64,000 nt of DNA from Auanema rhodensis. Lineage: Eukaryota > Nematoda > Chromadorea > Rhabditida > Rhabditidae. Under the pieces are notes generated by a model. It was not told the DNA's origin, made no database searches, and saw only the letters and a program-made list of their open reading frames with translations. The stretch lies in assembly GCA_964057225.1 (NCBI GenBank), contig OZ059898.1, positions 3,782,001-3,846,000 on the forward strand. The letters run 5' to 3'. The translations under genes and the position numbers were made by a program. Of this stretch, positions 12,301-27,248 are shown one piece after another; positions within the stretch are counted from its first letter, which is position 1, and each line of letters opens with the position of its first letter.

Positions 12301-15149
12301 CACTTATATCCTCGATTTTCACCCTGAAGAATTAATTTTTTCGTTGAATAACAATGTCCATCGTCTTTGTCTTGAAAAAAGGAATCTAAAAACATCTACT
12401 TTTCATAAAATTATTTGGAAATTTTTCGAGAAAATTTTTGTCAAAATGTTTTTGGAACCAATTTTGAGTGTACATGGAAATTCAACATACACAAATGCAT
12501 CATTTTTCAAACGATCATAACTAATTTTTGAATTGAGCTTTTCTTAATGTAGTATAGTGCATTCGATGCGGATTTTTAAGCTGCGTCGATCTGTGTTATC
12601 TGATTTGCGCTAGCTTGAAAATGCACCGAGATATCAAATGATATAGGTTCACACTTATATCCTCGATTTTCACCCTGAAGAATTAATTTTTTCGTTGAAT
12701 AACAATGTCCATCGTCTTTGTCTTGAAAAAAGGAATCTAAAAACATCTACTTTTCATAAAATTATTTGGAAATTTTTCGGGAAAATTTTTGTCAAAATGT
12801 TTTTGGAAGCAATTTTGAGTGTACATGGAAACTCAACATACAGTAATGCATCATTTTTCAAACGATCATAACTAATTTTTGTATTGAGCTTTTCTCAATG
12901 TAATATAGTGCATTCGATGCGGATTTTTAAGCTGCGTCGATCTGTGTTATCAGATTTGCGCTAGCTTGAAAATGCACCGAGATATCAAATGATATAGGTT
13001 CACACTTATATCCTCGATTTTCACCCTGAAGAATTAATTTTTTCGTTGAATAACAATGTCCATCGTCTTTGTCTTGAAAAAAGGAATCTAAAAACATCTA
13101 CTTTTCATAAAATTATTTGGAAATTTTTCGGGAAAATTTTTGTCAAAATGTTTTTGGAACCAATTTTGAGTGTACATGGAAATTCAACATACAGTAATGC
13201 ATCATTTTTCAAACGATCATAACTAATTTTTGTATTGAGCTTTTCTCAATGTAGTATAGTGCATTCGATGCGGATTTTCAAGCTGCGTCGATCTGTGTTA
13301 TCTGATTTGCGCTAGCTTGAAAATGCACCGAGATATCAAATGATATAGGTTCACACTTATATCCTCGATTTTCACCCTGAAGAATTAATTTTTTCGTTGA
13401 ATAACAATGTCCATCGTCTTTGTCTTGAAAAAAGGAATCTAAAAACATCTACTTTTCATAAAATTATTTGGAAATTTTTGAGAAAATTTTTGTCAAAATG
13501 TTTTTGGAAGCAATTTTGAGTGTACATGGAAACTCAACATACAGTAATGCATCATTTTTCAAACGATCATAACTAATTTTTGAATTGAGCTTTTCTTAAT
13601 GTAGTATAGTGCATTCGATGCGGATTTTTAAGCTGCGTCGATCTGTGTTATCTGATTTGCGCTAGCTTGAAAATGCACCGAGATATCAAATGATATAGGT
13701 TCACACGTATATCCTCGATTTTCACTCTGAAGAATTAATTTTTTCGTTGAATAACAATGTCCATCGTCTTTGTCTTGAAAAAAGGAATCTAAAAACATCT
13801 ACTTTTCATAAAATTATTTGGAAATTTTTGAGAAAATTTTTGTCAAAATGTTTTTGGAAGCAATTTTGAGTGTACATGGAAACTCAACATACAGTAATGC
13901 ATCATTTTTCAAACGATCATAACTAATTTTTGAATTGAGCTTTTCTTAATGTAGTATAGTGCATTCGATGCGGATTTTTAAGCTGCGTCGATCTGTGTTA
14001 TCTGATTTGCGCTAGCTTGAAAATGCACCGAGATATCAAATGATATAGGTTCACACGTATATCCTCGATTTTCACTCTGAAGAATTAATTTTTTCGTTGA
14101 ATAACAATGTCCATCGTCTTTGTCTTAAAAAAAGGAATCTAAAAACATCTACTTTTCATAAAATTATTTGGAAATTTTTCGGGAAAATTTTTGTCAAAAT
14201 GTTTTTGGAACCAATTTTGAGTGTACATGGAAATTCAACATACACAAATGCATCATTTTTCAAACGATCATAACTAATTTTTGTATTGAGCTTTTCTCAA
14301 TGTAATATAGTGCATTCGATGCGGATTTTCAAGCTGCGTCGATCTGTGTTATCTGATTTGCGCTAGCTTGAAAATGCACCGAGATATCAAATGATATAGG
14401 TTCACACGTATATCCTCGATTTTCACTCTGAAGAATTAATTTTTTCGTTGAATAACAATGTCCATCGTCTTTGTCTTGAAAAAAGGAATCTAAAAACATC
14501 TACTTTTCATAAAATTATTTGGAAATTTTTCGGGAAAATTTTTGTCAAAATGTTTTTGGAACCAATTTTGAGTGTACATGGAAATTCAACATACAGTAAT
14601 GCATCATTTTTCAAACGATCATAACTAATTTTTGTATTGAGCTTTTCTCAATGTAGTATAGTGCATTCGATGCGGATTTTTAAGCTGCGTCGATCTGTGT
14701 TATCAGATTTGCGCTAGCTTGAAAATGCACCGAGATATCAAATGATATAGGTTCACACTTATATCCTCGATTTTCACCCTGAAGAATTAATTTTTTCGTT
14801 GAATAACAATGTCCATCGTCTTTGTCTTGAAAAAAGGAATCTAAAAATATCTACTTTTCATAAAATTATTTGGAAATTTTTCGGGAAAATTTTTGTCAAA
14901 ATGTTTTTGGAAGCAATTTTGAGTGTACATGGAAACTCAACATACAGTAATGCATCATTTTTCAAACGATCATAACTAATTTTTGTATTGAGCTTTTCTC
15001 AATGTAGTATAGTGCATTCGATGCGGATTTTCAAGCTGCGTCGATCTGTGTTATCTGATTTGCGCTAGCTTGAAAATGCACCGAGATATCAAATGATATA
15101 GGTTCACACTTATATCCTCGATTTTCACCCTGAAGAATTAATTTTTTCG
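305..15149 (+). repeat. Higher-order repeat of 13-15 satellite monomers
   Basis: Diagnostic monomers recur in the same order three times. Each cycle opens with a monomer reading ctactttatgt plus the 11-bp segment (305, 5600, 10205). It goes through a cactgtcc...cttcaaaa monomer, then cacaaatgc monomers, a pair with a base lost in tttttgagaaaa, a ggaacca/cacaaatgc monomer, and an aaaatatctac monomer. Cycle lengths are 5295 bp (15 monomers), 4605 bp (13) and 4945 bp (14). A fourth cycle starts at 15150 and is disrupted after about 17650. The 11269 to 15874 interval is again exactly 4605 bp. Variation in monomer number between cycles fits unequal crossover within a higher-order array. Confidence 0.8.
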
Positions 15150-18100
15150 TTGAATAACAATGTCCATCGTCTTTGTCTTGAAAAAAGGAATCTAAAAACA
15201 TCTACTTTATGTGAAATTATTTGGAAATTTTTCGAGAAAATTTTTGTCAAAATGTTTTTGGAAGCAATTTTGAGTGTACATGGAAACTCTTTTTCAACTC
15301 AACATACAGTAATGCATCATTTTTCAAACGATCATAACTAATTTTTGTATTGAGCTTTTCTCAATGTAGTATAGTGCATTCGATGCGGATTTTTAAGCTG
15401 CGTCGATCTGTGTTATCAGATTTGCGCTAGCTTGAAAATGCACCGAGATATCAAATGATATAGGTTCACACGTATATCCTCGATTTTCACTCTGAAGAAT
15501 TAATTTTTTCGTTGAATAACAATGTCCATCGTCTTTGTCTTGAAAAAAGGAATCTAAAAACATCTACTTTTCATAAAATTATTTGGAAATTTTTCGGGAA
15601 AATTTTTGTCAAAATGTTTTTGGAACCAATTTTGAGTGTACATGGAAACTCTTTTTCAACTCAACATACAGTAATGCATCATTTTTCAAACGATCATAAC
15701 TAATTTTTGTATTGAGCTTTTCTTAATGTAGTATAGTGCATTCAATGCGGATTTTTAAGCTGCGTCGATCTGTGTTATCAGATTTGCGCTAGCTTGAAAA
15801 TGCACCGAGATATCAAATGATATAGGTTCACACTTATATCCTCGATTTTCACCCTGAAGAATTAATTTTTTCGTTGAATAACAATGTCCATCGTCTTTGT
15901 CTTGAAAAAAGGAATCTAAAAATATCTACTTTTCATAAAATTATTTGGAAATTTTTCGGGAAAATTTTTGTCAAAATGTTTTTGGAAGCAATTTTGAGTG
16001 TACATGGAAACTCTTTTTCAACTCAACATACAGTAATGCATCATTTTTCAAACGATCATAACTAATTTTTGTATTGAGCTTTTCTTAATGTAGTATAGTG
16101 CATTCAATGCGGATTTTTAAGCTGCGTCGATCTGTGTTATCAGATTTGCGCTAGCTTGAAAATGCACCGAGATATCACATGATATAGGTTCACACTTATA
16201 TCCTCGATTTTCACCCTGAAGAATTAATTTTTTCGTTGAATAACACTGTCCATCGTCTTTGTCTTCAAAAAAGGAATCTAAAAACATCTACTTTTTATAA
16301 AATTATTTGGAAATTTTTCGAGAAAATTTTTGTCAAAATGTTTTTGGAAGCAATTTTGAGTGTACATGGAAACTCTTTTTCAACTCAACATACAGTAATG
16401 CATCATTTTTCAAACGATCATAACTAATTTTTGTATTGAGCTTTTCTCAATGTAGTATAGTGCATTCGATGCGGATTTTCAAGCTGCGTCGATCTGTGTT
16501 ATCTGATTTGCGCTAGCTTGAAAATGCACCGAGATATCAAATGATATAGGTTCACACTTATATCCTCGATTTTCACCCTGAAGAATTAATTTTTTCGTTG
16601 AATAACAATGTCCATCGTCTTTGTCTTAAAAAAAGGAATCTAAAAACATCTACTTTTCATAAAATTATTTGGAAATTTTTCGAGAAAATTTTTGTCAAAA
16701 TGTTTTTGGAAGCAATTTTGAGTGTACATGGAAACTCAACATACACAAATGCATCATTTTTCAAACGATCATAACTAATTTTTGAATTGAGCTTTTCTTA
16801 ATGTAGTATAGTGCATTCGATGCGGATTTTTAAGCTGCGTCGATCTGTGTTATCTGATTTGCGCTAGCTTGAAAATGCACCGAGATATCAAATGATATAG
16901 GTTCACACTTATATCCTCGATTTTCACCCTGAAGAATTAATTTTTTCGTTGAATAACAATGTCCATCGTCTTTGTCTTGAAAAAAGGAATCTAAAAACAT
17001 CTACTTTTCATAAAATTATTTGGAAATTTTTCGAGAAAATTTTTGTCAAAATGTTTTTGGAACCAATTTTGAGTGTACATGGAAATTCAACATACACAAA
17101 TGCATCATTTTTCAAACGATCATAACTAATTTTTGAATTGAGCTTTTCTTAATGTAGTATAGTGCATTCGATGCGGATTTTTAAGCTGCGTCGATCTGTG
17201 TTATCTGATTTGCGCTAGCTTGAAAATGCACCGAGATATCAAATGATATAGGTTCACACTTATATCCTCGATTTTCACCCTGAAGAATTAATTTTTTCGT
17301 TGAATAACAATGTCCATCGTCTTTGTCTTGAAAAAAGGAATCTAAAAACATCTACTTTTCATAAAATTATTTGGAAATTTTTCGGGAAAATTTTTGTCAA
17401 AATGTTTTTGGAAGCAATTTTGAGTGTACATGGAAACTCAACATACAGTAATGCATCATTTTTCAAACGATCATAACTAATTTTTGAATTGAGCTTTTCT
17501 CAATGTAGTATAGTGCATTCGATGCGGATTTTCAAGCTGCGTCGATCTGTGTTATCTGATTTGCGCTAGCTTGAAAATGCACCGAGATATCAAATGATAT
17601 AGGTTCACACTTATATCCTCGATTTTCACCCTGAAGAATTAATTTTTTCGTTGAATAACAATGTCCATCGTCTTTGTCTTGGAAAAAGGAATCTAAAAAC
17701 ATCTACTTTTTATAAAATTATTTGGAAATTTTTCGAGAAAATTTTTGTCAAAATGTTTTTGGAAGCAATTTTGAGTGTACATGGAAACTCTTTTTCAACT
17801 CAACATACAGTAATGCATCATTTTTCAAACGATCATAACTAATTTTTGTATTGAGCTTTTCTCAATGTAGTATAGTGCATTCGATGCGGATTTTCAAGCT
17901 GCGTCGATCTGTGTTATCTGATTTGCGCTAGCTTGAAAATGCACCGAGATATCAAATGATATAGGTTCACACTTATATCCTCGATTTTCACCCTGAAGAA
18001 TTAATTTTTTCGTTGAATAACAATGTCCATCGTCTTTGTCTTGAAAAAAGGAATCTAAAAACATCTACTTTTCATAAAATTATTTGGAAATTTTTCGAGA

Positions 18101-21100
18101 AAATTTTTGTCAAAATGTTTTTGGAAGCAATTTTGAGTGTACATGGAAACTCAACATACACAAATGCATCATTTTTCAAACGATCATAACTAATTTTTGA
18201 ATTGAGCTTTTCTTAATGTAGTATAGTGCATTCGATGCGGATTTTTAAGCTGCGTCGATCTGTGTTATCTGATTTGCGCTAGCTTGAAAATGCACCGAGA
18301 TATCAAATGATATAGGTTCACACTTATATCCTCGATTTTCACCCTGAAGAATTAATTTTTTCGTTGAATAACAATGTCCATCGTCTTTGTCTTGAAAAAA
18401 GGAATCTAAAAACATCTACTTTTCATAAAATTATTTGGAAATTTTTCGAGAAAATTTTTGTCAAAATGTTTTTGGAACCAATTTTGAGTGTACATGGAAA
18501 TTCAACATACACAAATGCATCATTTTTCAAACGATCATAACTAATTTTTGAATTGAGCTTTTCTTAATGTAGTATAGTGCATTCGATGCGGATTTTTAAG
18601 CTGCGTCGATCTGTGTTATCTGATTTGCGCTAGCTTGAAAATGCACCGAGATATCAAATGATATAGGTTCACACTTATATCCTCGATTTTCACCCTGAAG
18701 AATTAATTTTTTCGTTGAATAACAATGTCCATCGTCTTTGTCTTGAAAAAAGGAATCTAAAAACATCTACTTTTCATAAAATTATTTGGAAATTTTTCGG
18801 GAAAATTTTTGTCAAAATGTTTTTGGAAGCAATTTTGAGTGTACATGGAAACTCAACATACAGTAATGCATCATTTTTCAAACGATCATAACTAATTTTT
18901 GAATTGAGCTTTTCTCAATGTAGTATAGTGCATTCGATGCGGATTTTCAAGCTGCGTCGATCTGTGTTATCTGATTTGCGCTAGCTTGAAAATGCACCGA
19001 GATATCAAATGATATAGGTTCACACTTATATCCTCGATTTTCACCCTGAAGAATTAATTTTTTCGTTGAATAACAATGTCCATCGTCTTTGTCTTGAAAA
19101 AAGGAATCTAAAAATATCTACTTTTTGTGAAATTATCTGGAAATTTTTCGGGAAAATTTTTGTCAAAATGTTTTTGGAAGCAATTTTGAGTGTACATGGA
19201 AACTCAACATACAGTAATGCATCATTTTTCAAACGATCATAACTAATTTTTGAATTGAGCTTTTCTCAATGTAGTATAGTGCATTCGATGCGGATTTTCA
19301 AGCTGCGTCGATCTGTGTTATCTGATTTGCGCTAGCTTGAAAATGCACCGAGATATCAAATGATATAGGTTCACACTTATATCCTCGATTTTCACCCTGA
19401 AGAATTAATTTTTTCGTTGAATAACAATGTCCATCGTCTTTGTCTTGAAAAAAGGAATCTAAAAACATCTACTTTTCATAAAATTATCTGGAAATTTTTC
19501 GGGAAAATTTTTGTCAAAATGTTTTTGGAACCAATTTTGAGTGTACATGGAAATTCAACATACACAAATGCATCATTTTTCAAACGATCATAACTAATTT
19601 TTGTATTGAGCTTTTCTCAATGTAGTATAGTGCATTCGATGCGGATTTTCAAGCTGCGTCGATCTGTGTTATCTGATTTGCGCTAGCTTGAAAATGCACC
19701 GAGATATCAAATGATATAGGTTCACACTTATATCCTCGATTTTCACCCTGAAGAATTAATTTTTTCGTTGAATAACAATGTCCATCGTCTTTGTCTTGAA
19801 AAAAGGAATCTAAAAACATCTACTTTTCATAAAATTATTTGGAAATTTTTCGGGAAAATTTTTGTCAAAATGTTTTTGGAAGCAATTTTGAGTGTACATG
19901 GAAATTCAACATACAGTAATGCATTATTTTTCAAACGATCATAACTAATTTTTGAATTGAGCTTTTCTCAATGTAGTATAGTGCATTCGATGCGGATTTT
20001 TAAGCTGCGTCGATCTGTGTTATCAGATTTGGGCTAGCTTGAAAATGCACCGAGATATCAAATGATATAGGTTCACACTTATATCCTCGATTTTCACCCT
20101 GAAGAATTAATTTTTTCGTTGAATAACAATGTCCATCGTCTTTGTCTTGAAAAAAGGAATCTAAAAACATCTACTTTTCATAAAATTATTTGGAAATTTT
20201 TCGGGAAAATTTTTGTCAAAATGTTTTTGGAAGCAATTTTGAGTGTACATGGAAACTCAACATACAGTAATGCATCATTTTTCAAACGATCATAACTAAT
20301 TTTTGAATTGAGCTTTTCTCAATGTAGTATAGTGCATTCGATGCGGATTTTTAAGCTGCGTCGATCTGTGTTATCAGATTTGGGCTAGCTTGAAAATGCA
20401 CCGAGATATCAACTGATATAGGTTCACACTTATATCCTCGATTTTCACCCTGAAGAATTAATTTTTTCGTTGAATAACAATGTCCATCGTCTTTGTCTTG
20501 AAAAAAGGAATCTAAAAACATCTACTTTTTGTGAAATTATTTGGAAATTTTTCGGGAAAATTTTTGTCAAAATGTTTTTGGAAGCAATTTTGAGTGTACA
20601 TGGAAATTCAACATACAGTAATGCATCATTTTTCAAACGATCATAACTAATTTTTGAATTGAGCTTTTCTCAATGTAGTATAGTGCATTCGATGCGGATT
20701 TTTAAGCTGCGTCGATCTGTGTTATCAGATTTGGGCTAGCTTGAAAATGCACCGAGATATCAACTGATATAGGTTCACACGTATATCCTCGATTTTCACC
20801 CTGAAGAATTAATTTTTTCGTTGAATAACAATGTCCATCGTCTTTGTCTTGAAAAAAGGAATCTAAAAATATCTACTTTATGTGAAATTATTTGGAAATT
20901 TTTCGGGAAAATTTTTGTCAAAATGTTTTTGGAAACAATTTTGAGTGTACATGGAAATTCAACATACAGTAATGCATCATTTTTCAAACGATCATAACTA
21001 ATTTTTGTATTGAGCTTTTCTCAATGTAATATAGTGCATTCGATGCGGATTTTTAAGCTGCGTCGATCTGTGTTATCTGATTTGCGCTAGCTTGAAAATG

Positions 21101-24100
21101 CACCGAGATATCAAATGATATAGGTTCACACTTATATCCTCGATTTTCACCCTGAAGAATTAATTTTTTCGTTGAATAACAATGTCCATCGTCTTTGTCT
21201 TGAAAAAAGGAATCTAAAAACATCTACTTTATGTGAAATTATTTGGAAATTTTTCGGGAAAATTTTTGTCAAAATGTTTTTGGAAGCAATTTTGAGTGTA
21301 CATGGAAACTCTTTTTCAACTCAACATACAGTAATGCATCATTTTTCAAACGATCATAACTAATTTTTGTATTGAGCTTTTCTCAATGTAGTATAGTGCA
21401 TTCGATGCGGATTTTTAAGCTGCGTCGATCTGTGTTATCAGATTTGGGCTAGCTTGAAAATGCACCGAGATATCAACTGATATAGGTTCACACTTATATC
21501 CTCGATTTTCACCCTGAAGAATTAATTTTTTCGTTGAATAACAATGTCCATCGTCTTTGTCTTGAAAAAAGGAATCTAAAAACATCTACTTTTTGTGAAA
21601 TTATCTGGAAATTTTTCGGGAAAATTTTTGTCAAAATGTTTTTGGAAGCAATTTTGAGTGTACATGGAAACTCTTTTTCAACTCAACATACAGTAATGCA
21701 TCATTTTTCAAACGATCATAACTAATTTTTGTATTGAGCTTTTCTCAATGTAGTATAGTGCATTCGATGCGGATTTTTAAGCTGCGTCGATCTGTGTTAT
21801 CAGATTTGGGCTAGCTTGAAAATGCACCGAGATATCAACTGATATAGGTTCACACTTATATCCTCGATTTTCACCCTGAAGAATTAATTTTTTCGTTGAA
21901 TAACAATGTCCATCGTCTTTGTCTTGGAAAAAGGAATCTAAAAACATCTACTTTTTGCTAAATTATCTGGAAATTTTTCGGGAAAATTTTTGTCAAAATG
22001 TTTTTGGAACCAATTTTGAGTGTACATGGAAACTCTTTTTCAACTCAACATACACAAATGCATCATTTTTCAAACAATCATAACTAATTTTTGTATTGAG
22101 CTTTTCTCAATGTAGTATAGTGCATGCGATGCGGATTTTTAAGCTGCGTCGATCTGTGTTATCTGATTTGCGCTAGCTTGAAAATGCACCGAGATATCAA
22201 CTGATATAGGTTCACACGTATATCCTCGATTTTCACCCTGAAGAATTAATTTTTTCGTTGAATAACAATGTCCATCGTCTTTGTCTTGAAAAAAGGAATC
22301 TAAAAATATCTACTTTATGTGAAATTATTTGGAAATTTTTCGGGAAAATTTTTGTCAAAATGTTTTTGGAACCAATTTTGAGTGTACATGGAAACTCTTT
22401 TTCAACTCAACATACACAAATGCATCATTTTTCAAACGATCATAACTAATTTTTGTATCAAGCGTTTCTCAATGTAGTATAGTGCAATCGATGCGGATTT
22501 TTAAGCTGCGTCGATCTGTGTTATCAGATTTGCGCTAGCTTGAAAATGCACCGAGATATCAAATGATATAGGTTCACACTTATATCCTCGATTTTCACCC
22601 TGAAGAAATAATTTTTTCGTTGAATAACAATGTCCATCGTCTTTGTCTTGAAAAAAGGAATCTAAAAACATCTACTTTTTGTGAAATTATCTGGAAATTT
22701 TTCGGGAAAATTTTTGTCAAAATGTTTTTGGAAGCAATTTTGAGTGTACATGGAAACTCTTTTTCAACTCAACATACAGTAATGCATCATTTTTCAAACA
22801 ATCATAACTAATTTTTGTATTGAGCTTTTCTTAATGTAGTATAGTGCATGCGATGCGGATTTTTAAGCTGCGTCGATCTGTGTTATCAGATTTGGGCTAG
22901 CTTGAAAATGCACCGAGATATCAACTGATATAGGTTCACACGTATATCCTCGATTTTCACCCTGAAGAATTAATTTTTTCGTTGAATAACAATGTCCATC
23001 GTCTTTGTCTTGAAAAAAGGAATCTAAAAACATCTACTTTTTGTGAAATTATCTGGAAATTTTTCGGGAAAATTTTTGTCAAAATGTTTTTGGAAGCAAT
23101 TTTGAGTGTACATGGAAACTCTTTTTCAACTCAACATACACAAATGCATCATTTTTCAAACGATCATAACTAATTTTTGTATTGAGCTTTTCTCAATGTA
23201 GTATAGTGCATGCGATGCGGATTTTTAAGCTGCGTCGATCTGTGTTATCTGATTTGCGCTAGCTTGAAAATGCACCGAGATATCAACTGATATAGGTTCA
23301 CACGTATATCCTCGATTTTCACCCTGAAGAATTAATTTTTTCGTTGAATAACAATGTCCATCGTCTTTGTCTTGAAAAAAGGAATCTAAAAATATCTACT
23401 TTATGTGAAATTATTTGGAAATTTTTCGGGAAAATTTTTGTCAAAATGTTTTTGGAACCTATTTTGAGTGTACATGGAAATTCAACATACAGTAATGCAT
23501 CATTTTTCAAACGATCATAACTAATTTTTGTATTGAGCTTTTCTCAATGTAGTATAGTGCATTCGATGCGGATTTTCAAGCTGCGTCGATCTGTGTTATC
23601 CGATTTGCGCTAGCTTGAAAATGCACCGAGATATCAACTGATATAGGTTCACACGTATATCCTCGATTTTCACTCTGAAGAATTAATTTTTTCGTTGAAT
23701 AACAATGTCCATCGTCTTTGTCTTGAAAAAAGGAATCTAAAAACATCTACTTTTCATAAAATTATTTGGAAATTTTTCGGGAAAATTTTTGTCAAAATGT
23801 TTTTGGAACCAATTTTGAGTGTACATGGAAATTCAACATACAGTAATGCATCATTTTTCAAACGATCATAACTAATTTTTGTATTGAGCTTTTCTCAATG
23901 TAATATAGTGCATTCGATGCGGATTTTTAAGCTGCGTCGATCTGTGTTATCAGATTTGCGCTAGCTTGAAAATGCACCGAGATATCAAATGATATAGGTT
24001 CACACTTATATCCTCGATTTTCACCCTGAAGAATTAATTTTTTCGTTGAATAACAATGTCCATCGTCTTTGTCTTGAAAAAAGGAATCTAAAAATATCTA

Positions 24101-27100
24101 CTTTTCATAAAATTATTTGGAAATTTTTCGGGAAAATTTTTGTCAAAATGTTTTTGGAACCAATTTTGAGTGTACATGGAAATTCAACATACAGTAATGC
24201 ATCATTTTTCAAACGATCATAACTAATTTTTGTATTGAGCTTTTCTCAATGTAGTATAGTGCATTCGATGCGGATTTTTAAGCTGCGTCGATCTGTGTTA
24301 TCAGATTTGCGCTAGCTTGAAAATGCACCGAGATATCAAATGATATAGGTTCACACTTATATCCTCGATTTTCACCCTGAAGAATTAATTTTTTCGTTGA
24401 ATAACAATGTCCATCGTCTTTGTCTTGAAAAAAGGAATCTAAAAATATCTACTTTTCATAAAATTATTTGGAAATTTTTCGGGAAAATTTTTGTCAAAAT
24501 GTTTTTGGAACCAATTTTGAGTGTACATGGAAACTCTTTTTCAACTCAACATACAGTAATGCATCATTTTTCAAACGATCATAACTAATTTTTGTATTAA
24601 GCGTTTCTCAATGTAGTATAGTGCATTCGATGCGGATTTTTAAGCTGCGTCGATCTGTGTTATCAGATTTGCGCTAGCTTGAAAATGCACCGAGATATCA
24701 AATGATATAGGTTCACACTTATATCCTCGATTTTCACCCTGAAGAATTAATTTTTTCGTTGAATAACATTGTCCATCGTCTTTGCCTTGAAAAAAGGAAT
24801 CTAAAAATATCTACTTTATGTAAAATTATTTGGAAATTTTTCGGGAAAATTTTTGTCAAAATGTTTTTGGAACCAATTTTGAGTGTACATGGAAATTCAA
24901 CATACAGTAATGCATCATTTTTCAAACGATCATAACTAATTTTTGTATTGAGCTTTTCTCAATGTAGTATAGTGCATTCGATGCGGATTTTTAAGCTGCG
25001 TCGATCTGTGTTATCAGATTTGCGCTAGCTTGAAAATGCACCGAGATATCAAATGATATAGGTTCACACTTATATCCTCGATTTTCACCCTGAAGAAATA
25101 ATTTTTTCGTTGAATAACAATGTCCATCGTCTTTGTCTTGAAAAAAGGAATCTAAAAACATCTACTTTTTGTGAAATTATCTGGAAATTTTTCGGGAAAA
25201 TTTTTGTCAAAATGTTTTTGGAAGCAATTTTGAGTGTACATGGAAACTCTTTTTCAACTCAACATACACAAATGCATCATTTTTCAAACGATCATAACTA
25301 ATTTTTGTATTGAGCTTTTCTTAATGTAGTATAGTGCATGCGATGCGGATTTTTAAGCTGCGTCGATCTGTGTTATCTGATTTGCGCTAGCTTGAAAATG
25401 CACCGAGATATCAACTGATATAGGTTCACACGTATATCCTCGATTTTCACCCTGAAGAATTAATTTTTTCGTTGAATAACAATGTCCATCGTCTTTGTCT
25501 TGAAAAAAGGAATCTAAAAATATCTACTTTATGTGAAATTATTTGGAAATTTTTCGGGAAAATTTTTGTCAAAATGTTTTTGGAACCTATTTTGAGTGTA
25601 CATGGAAATTCAACATACAGTAATGCATCATTTTTCAAACGATCATAACTAATTTTTGTATTGAGCTTTTCTTAATGTAGTATAGTGCATTCGATGCGGA
25701 TTTTTAAGCTGCGTCGATCTGTGTTATCAGATTTGCGCTAGCTTGAAAATGCACCGAGATATCAAATGATATAGGTTCACACTTATATCCTCGATTTTCA
25801 CCCTGAAGAAATAATTTTTTCGTTGAATAACAATGTCCATCGTCTTTGTCTTGAAAAAAGGAATCTAAAAACATCTACTTTTTGTGAAATTATCTGGAAA
25901 TTTTTCGGGAAAATTTTTGTCAAAATGTTTTTGGAAGCAATTTTGAGTGTACATGGAAACTCTTTTTCAACTCAACATACAGTAATGCATCATTTTTCAA
26001 ACAATCATAACTAATTTTTGTATTGAGCTTTTCTTAATGTAGTATAGTGCATGCGATGCGGATTTTTAAGCTGCGTCGATCTGTGTTATCAGATTTGGGC
26101 TAGCTTGAAAATGCACCGAGATATCAACTGATATAGGTTCACACGTATATCCTCGATTTTCACCCTGAAGAATTAATTTTTTCGTTGAATAACAATGTCC
26201 ATCGTCTTTGTCTTGAAAAAAGGAATCTAAAAACATCTACTTTTTGTGAAATTATCTGGAAATTTTTCGGGAAAATTTTTGTCAAAATGTTTTTGGAAGC
26301 AATTTTGAGTGTACATGGAAACTCTTTTTCAACTCAACATACACAAATGCATCATTTTTCAAACGATCATAACTAATTTTTGTATTGAGCTTTTCTTAAT
26401 GTAGTATAGTGCATGCGATGCGGATTTTTAAGCTGCGTCGATCTGTGTTATCTGATTTGCGCTAGCTTGAAAATGCACCGAGATATCAACTGATATAGGT
26501 TCACACGTATATCCTCGATTTTCACCCTGAAGAATTAATTTTTTCGTTGAATAACAATGTCCATCGTCTTTGTCTTGAAAAAAGGAATCTAAAAATATCT
26601 ACTTTTCATAAAATTATTTGGAAATTTTTCGGGAAAATTTTTGTCAAAATGTTTTTGGAACCTATTTTGAGTGTACATGGAAATTCAACATACAGTAATG
26701 CATCATTTTTCAAACGATCATAACTAATTTTTGTATTGAGCTTTTCTCAATGTAATATAGTGCATTCGATGCGGATTTTTAAGCTGCGTCGATCTGTGTT
26801 ATCAGATTTGCGCTAGCTTGAAAATGCACCGAGATATCAAATGATATAGGTTCACACTTATATCCTCGATTTTCACCCTGAAGAATTAATTTTTTCGTTG
26901 AATAACAATGTCCATCGTCTTTGTCTTGAAAAAAGGAATCTAAAAATATCTACTTTTCATAAAATTATTTGGAAATTTTTCGGGAAAATTTTTGTCAAAA
27001 TGTTTTTGGAACCAATTTTGAGTGTACATGGAAATTCAACATACAGTAATGCATCATTTTTCAAACGATCATAACTAATTTTTGTATTGAGCTTTTCTCA

Positions 27101-27248
27101 ATGTAGTATAGTGCATTCGATGCGGATTTTTAAGCTGCGTCGATCTGTGTTATCAGATTTGCGCTAGCTTGAAAATGCACCGAGATATCAAATGATATAG
27201 GTTCACACTTATATCCTCGATTTTCACCCTGAAGAATTAATTTTTTCG

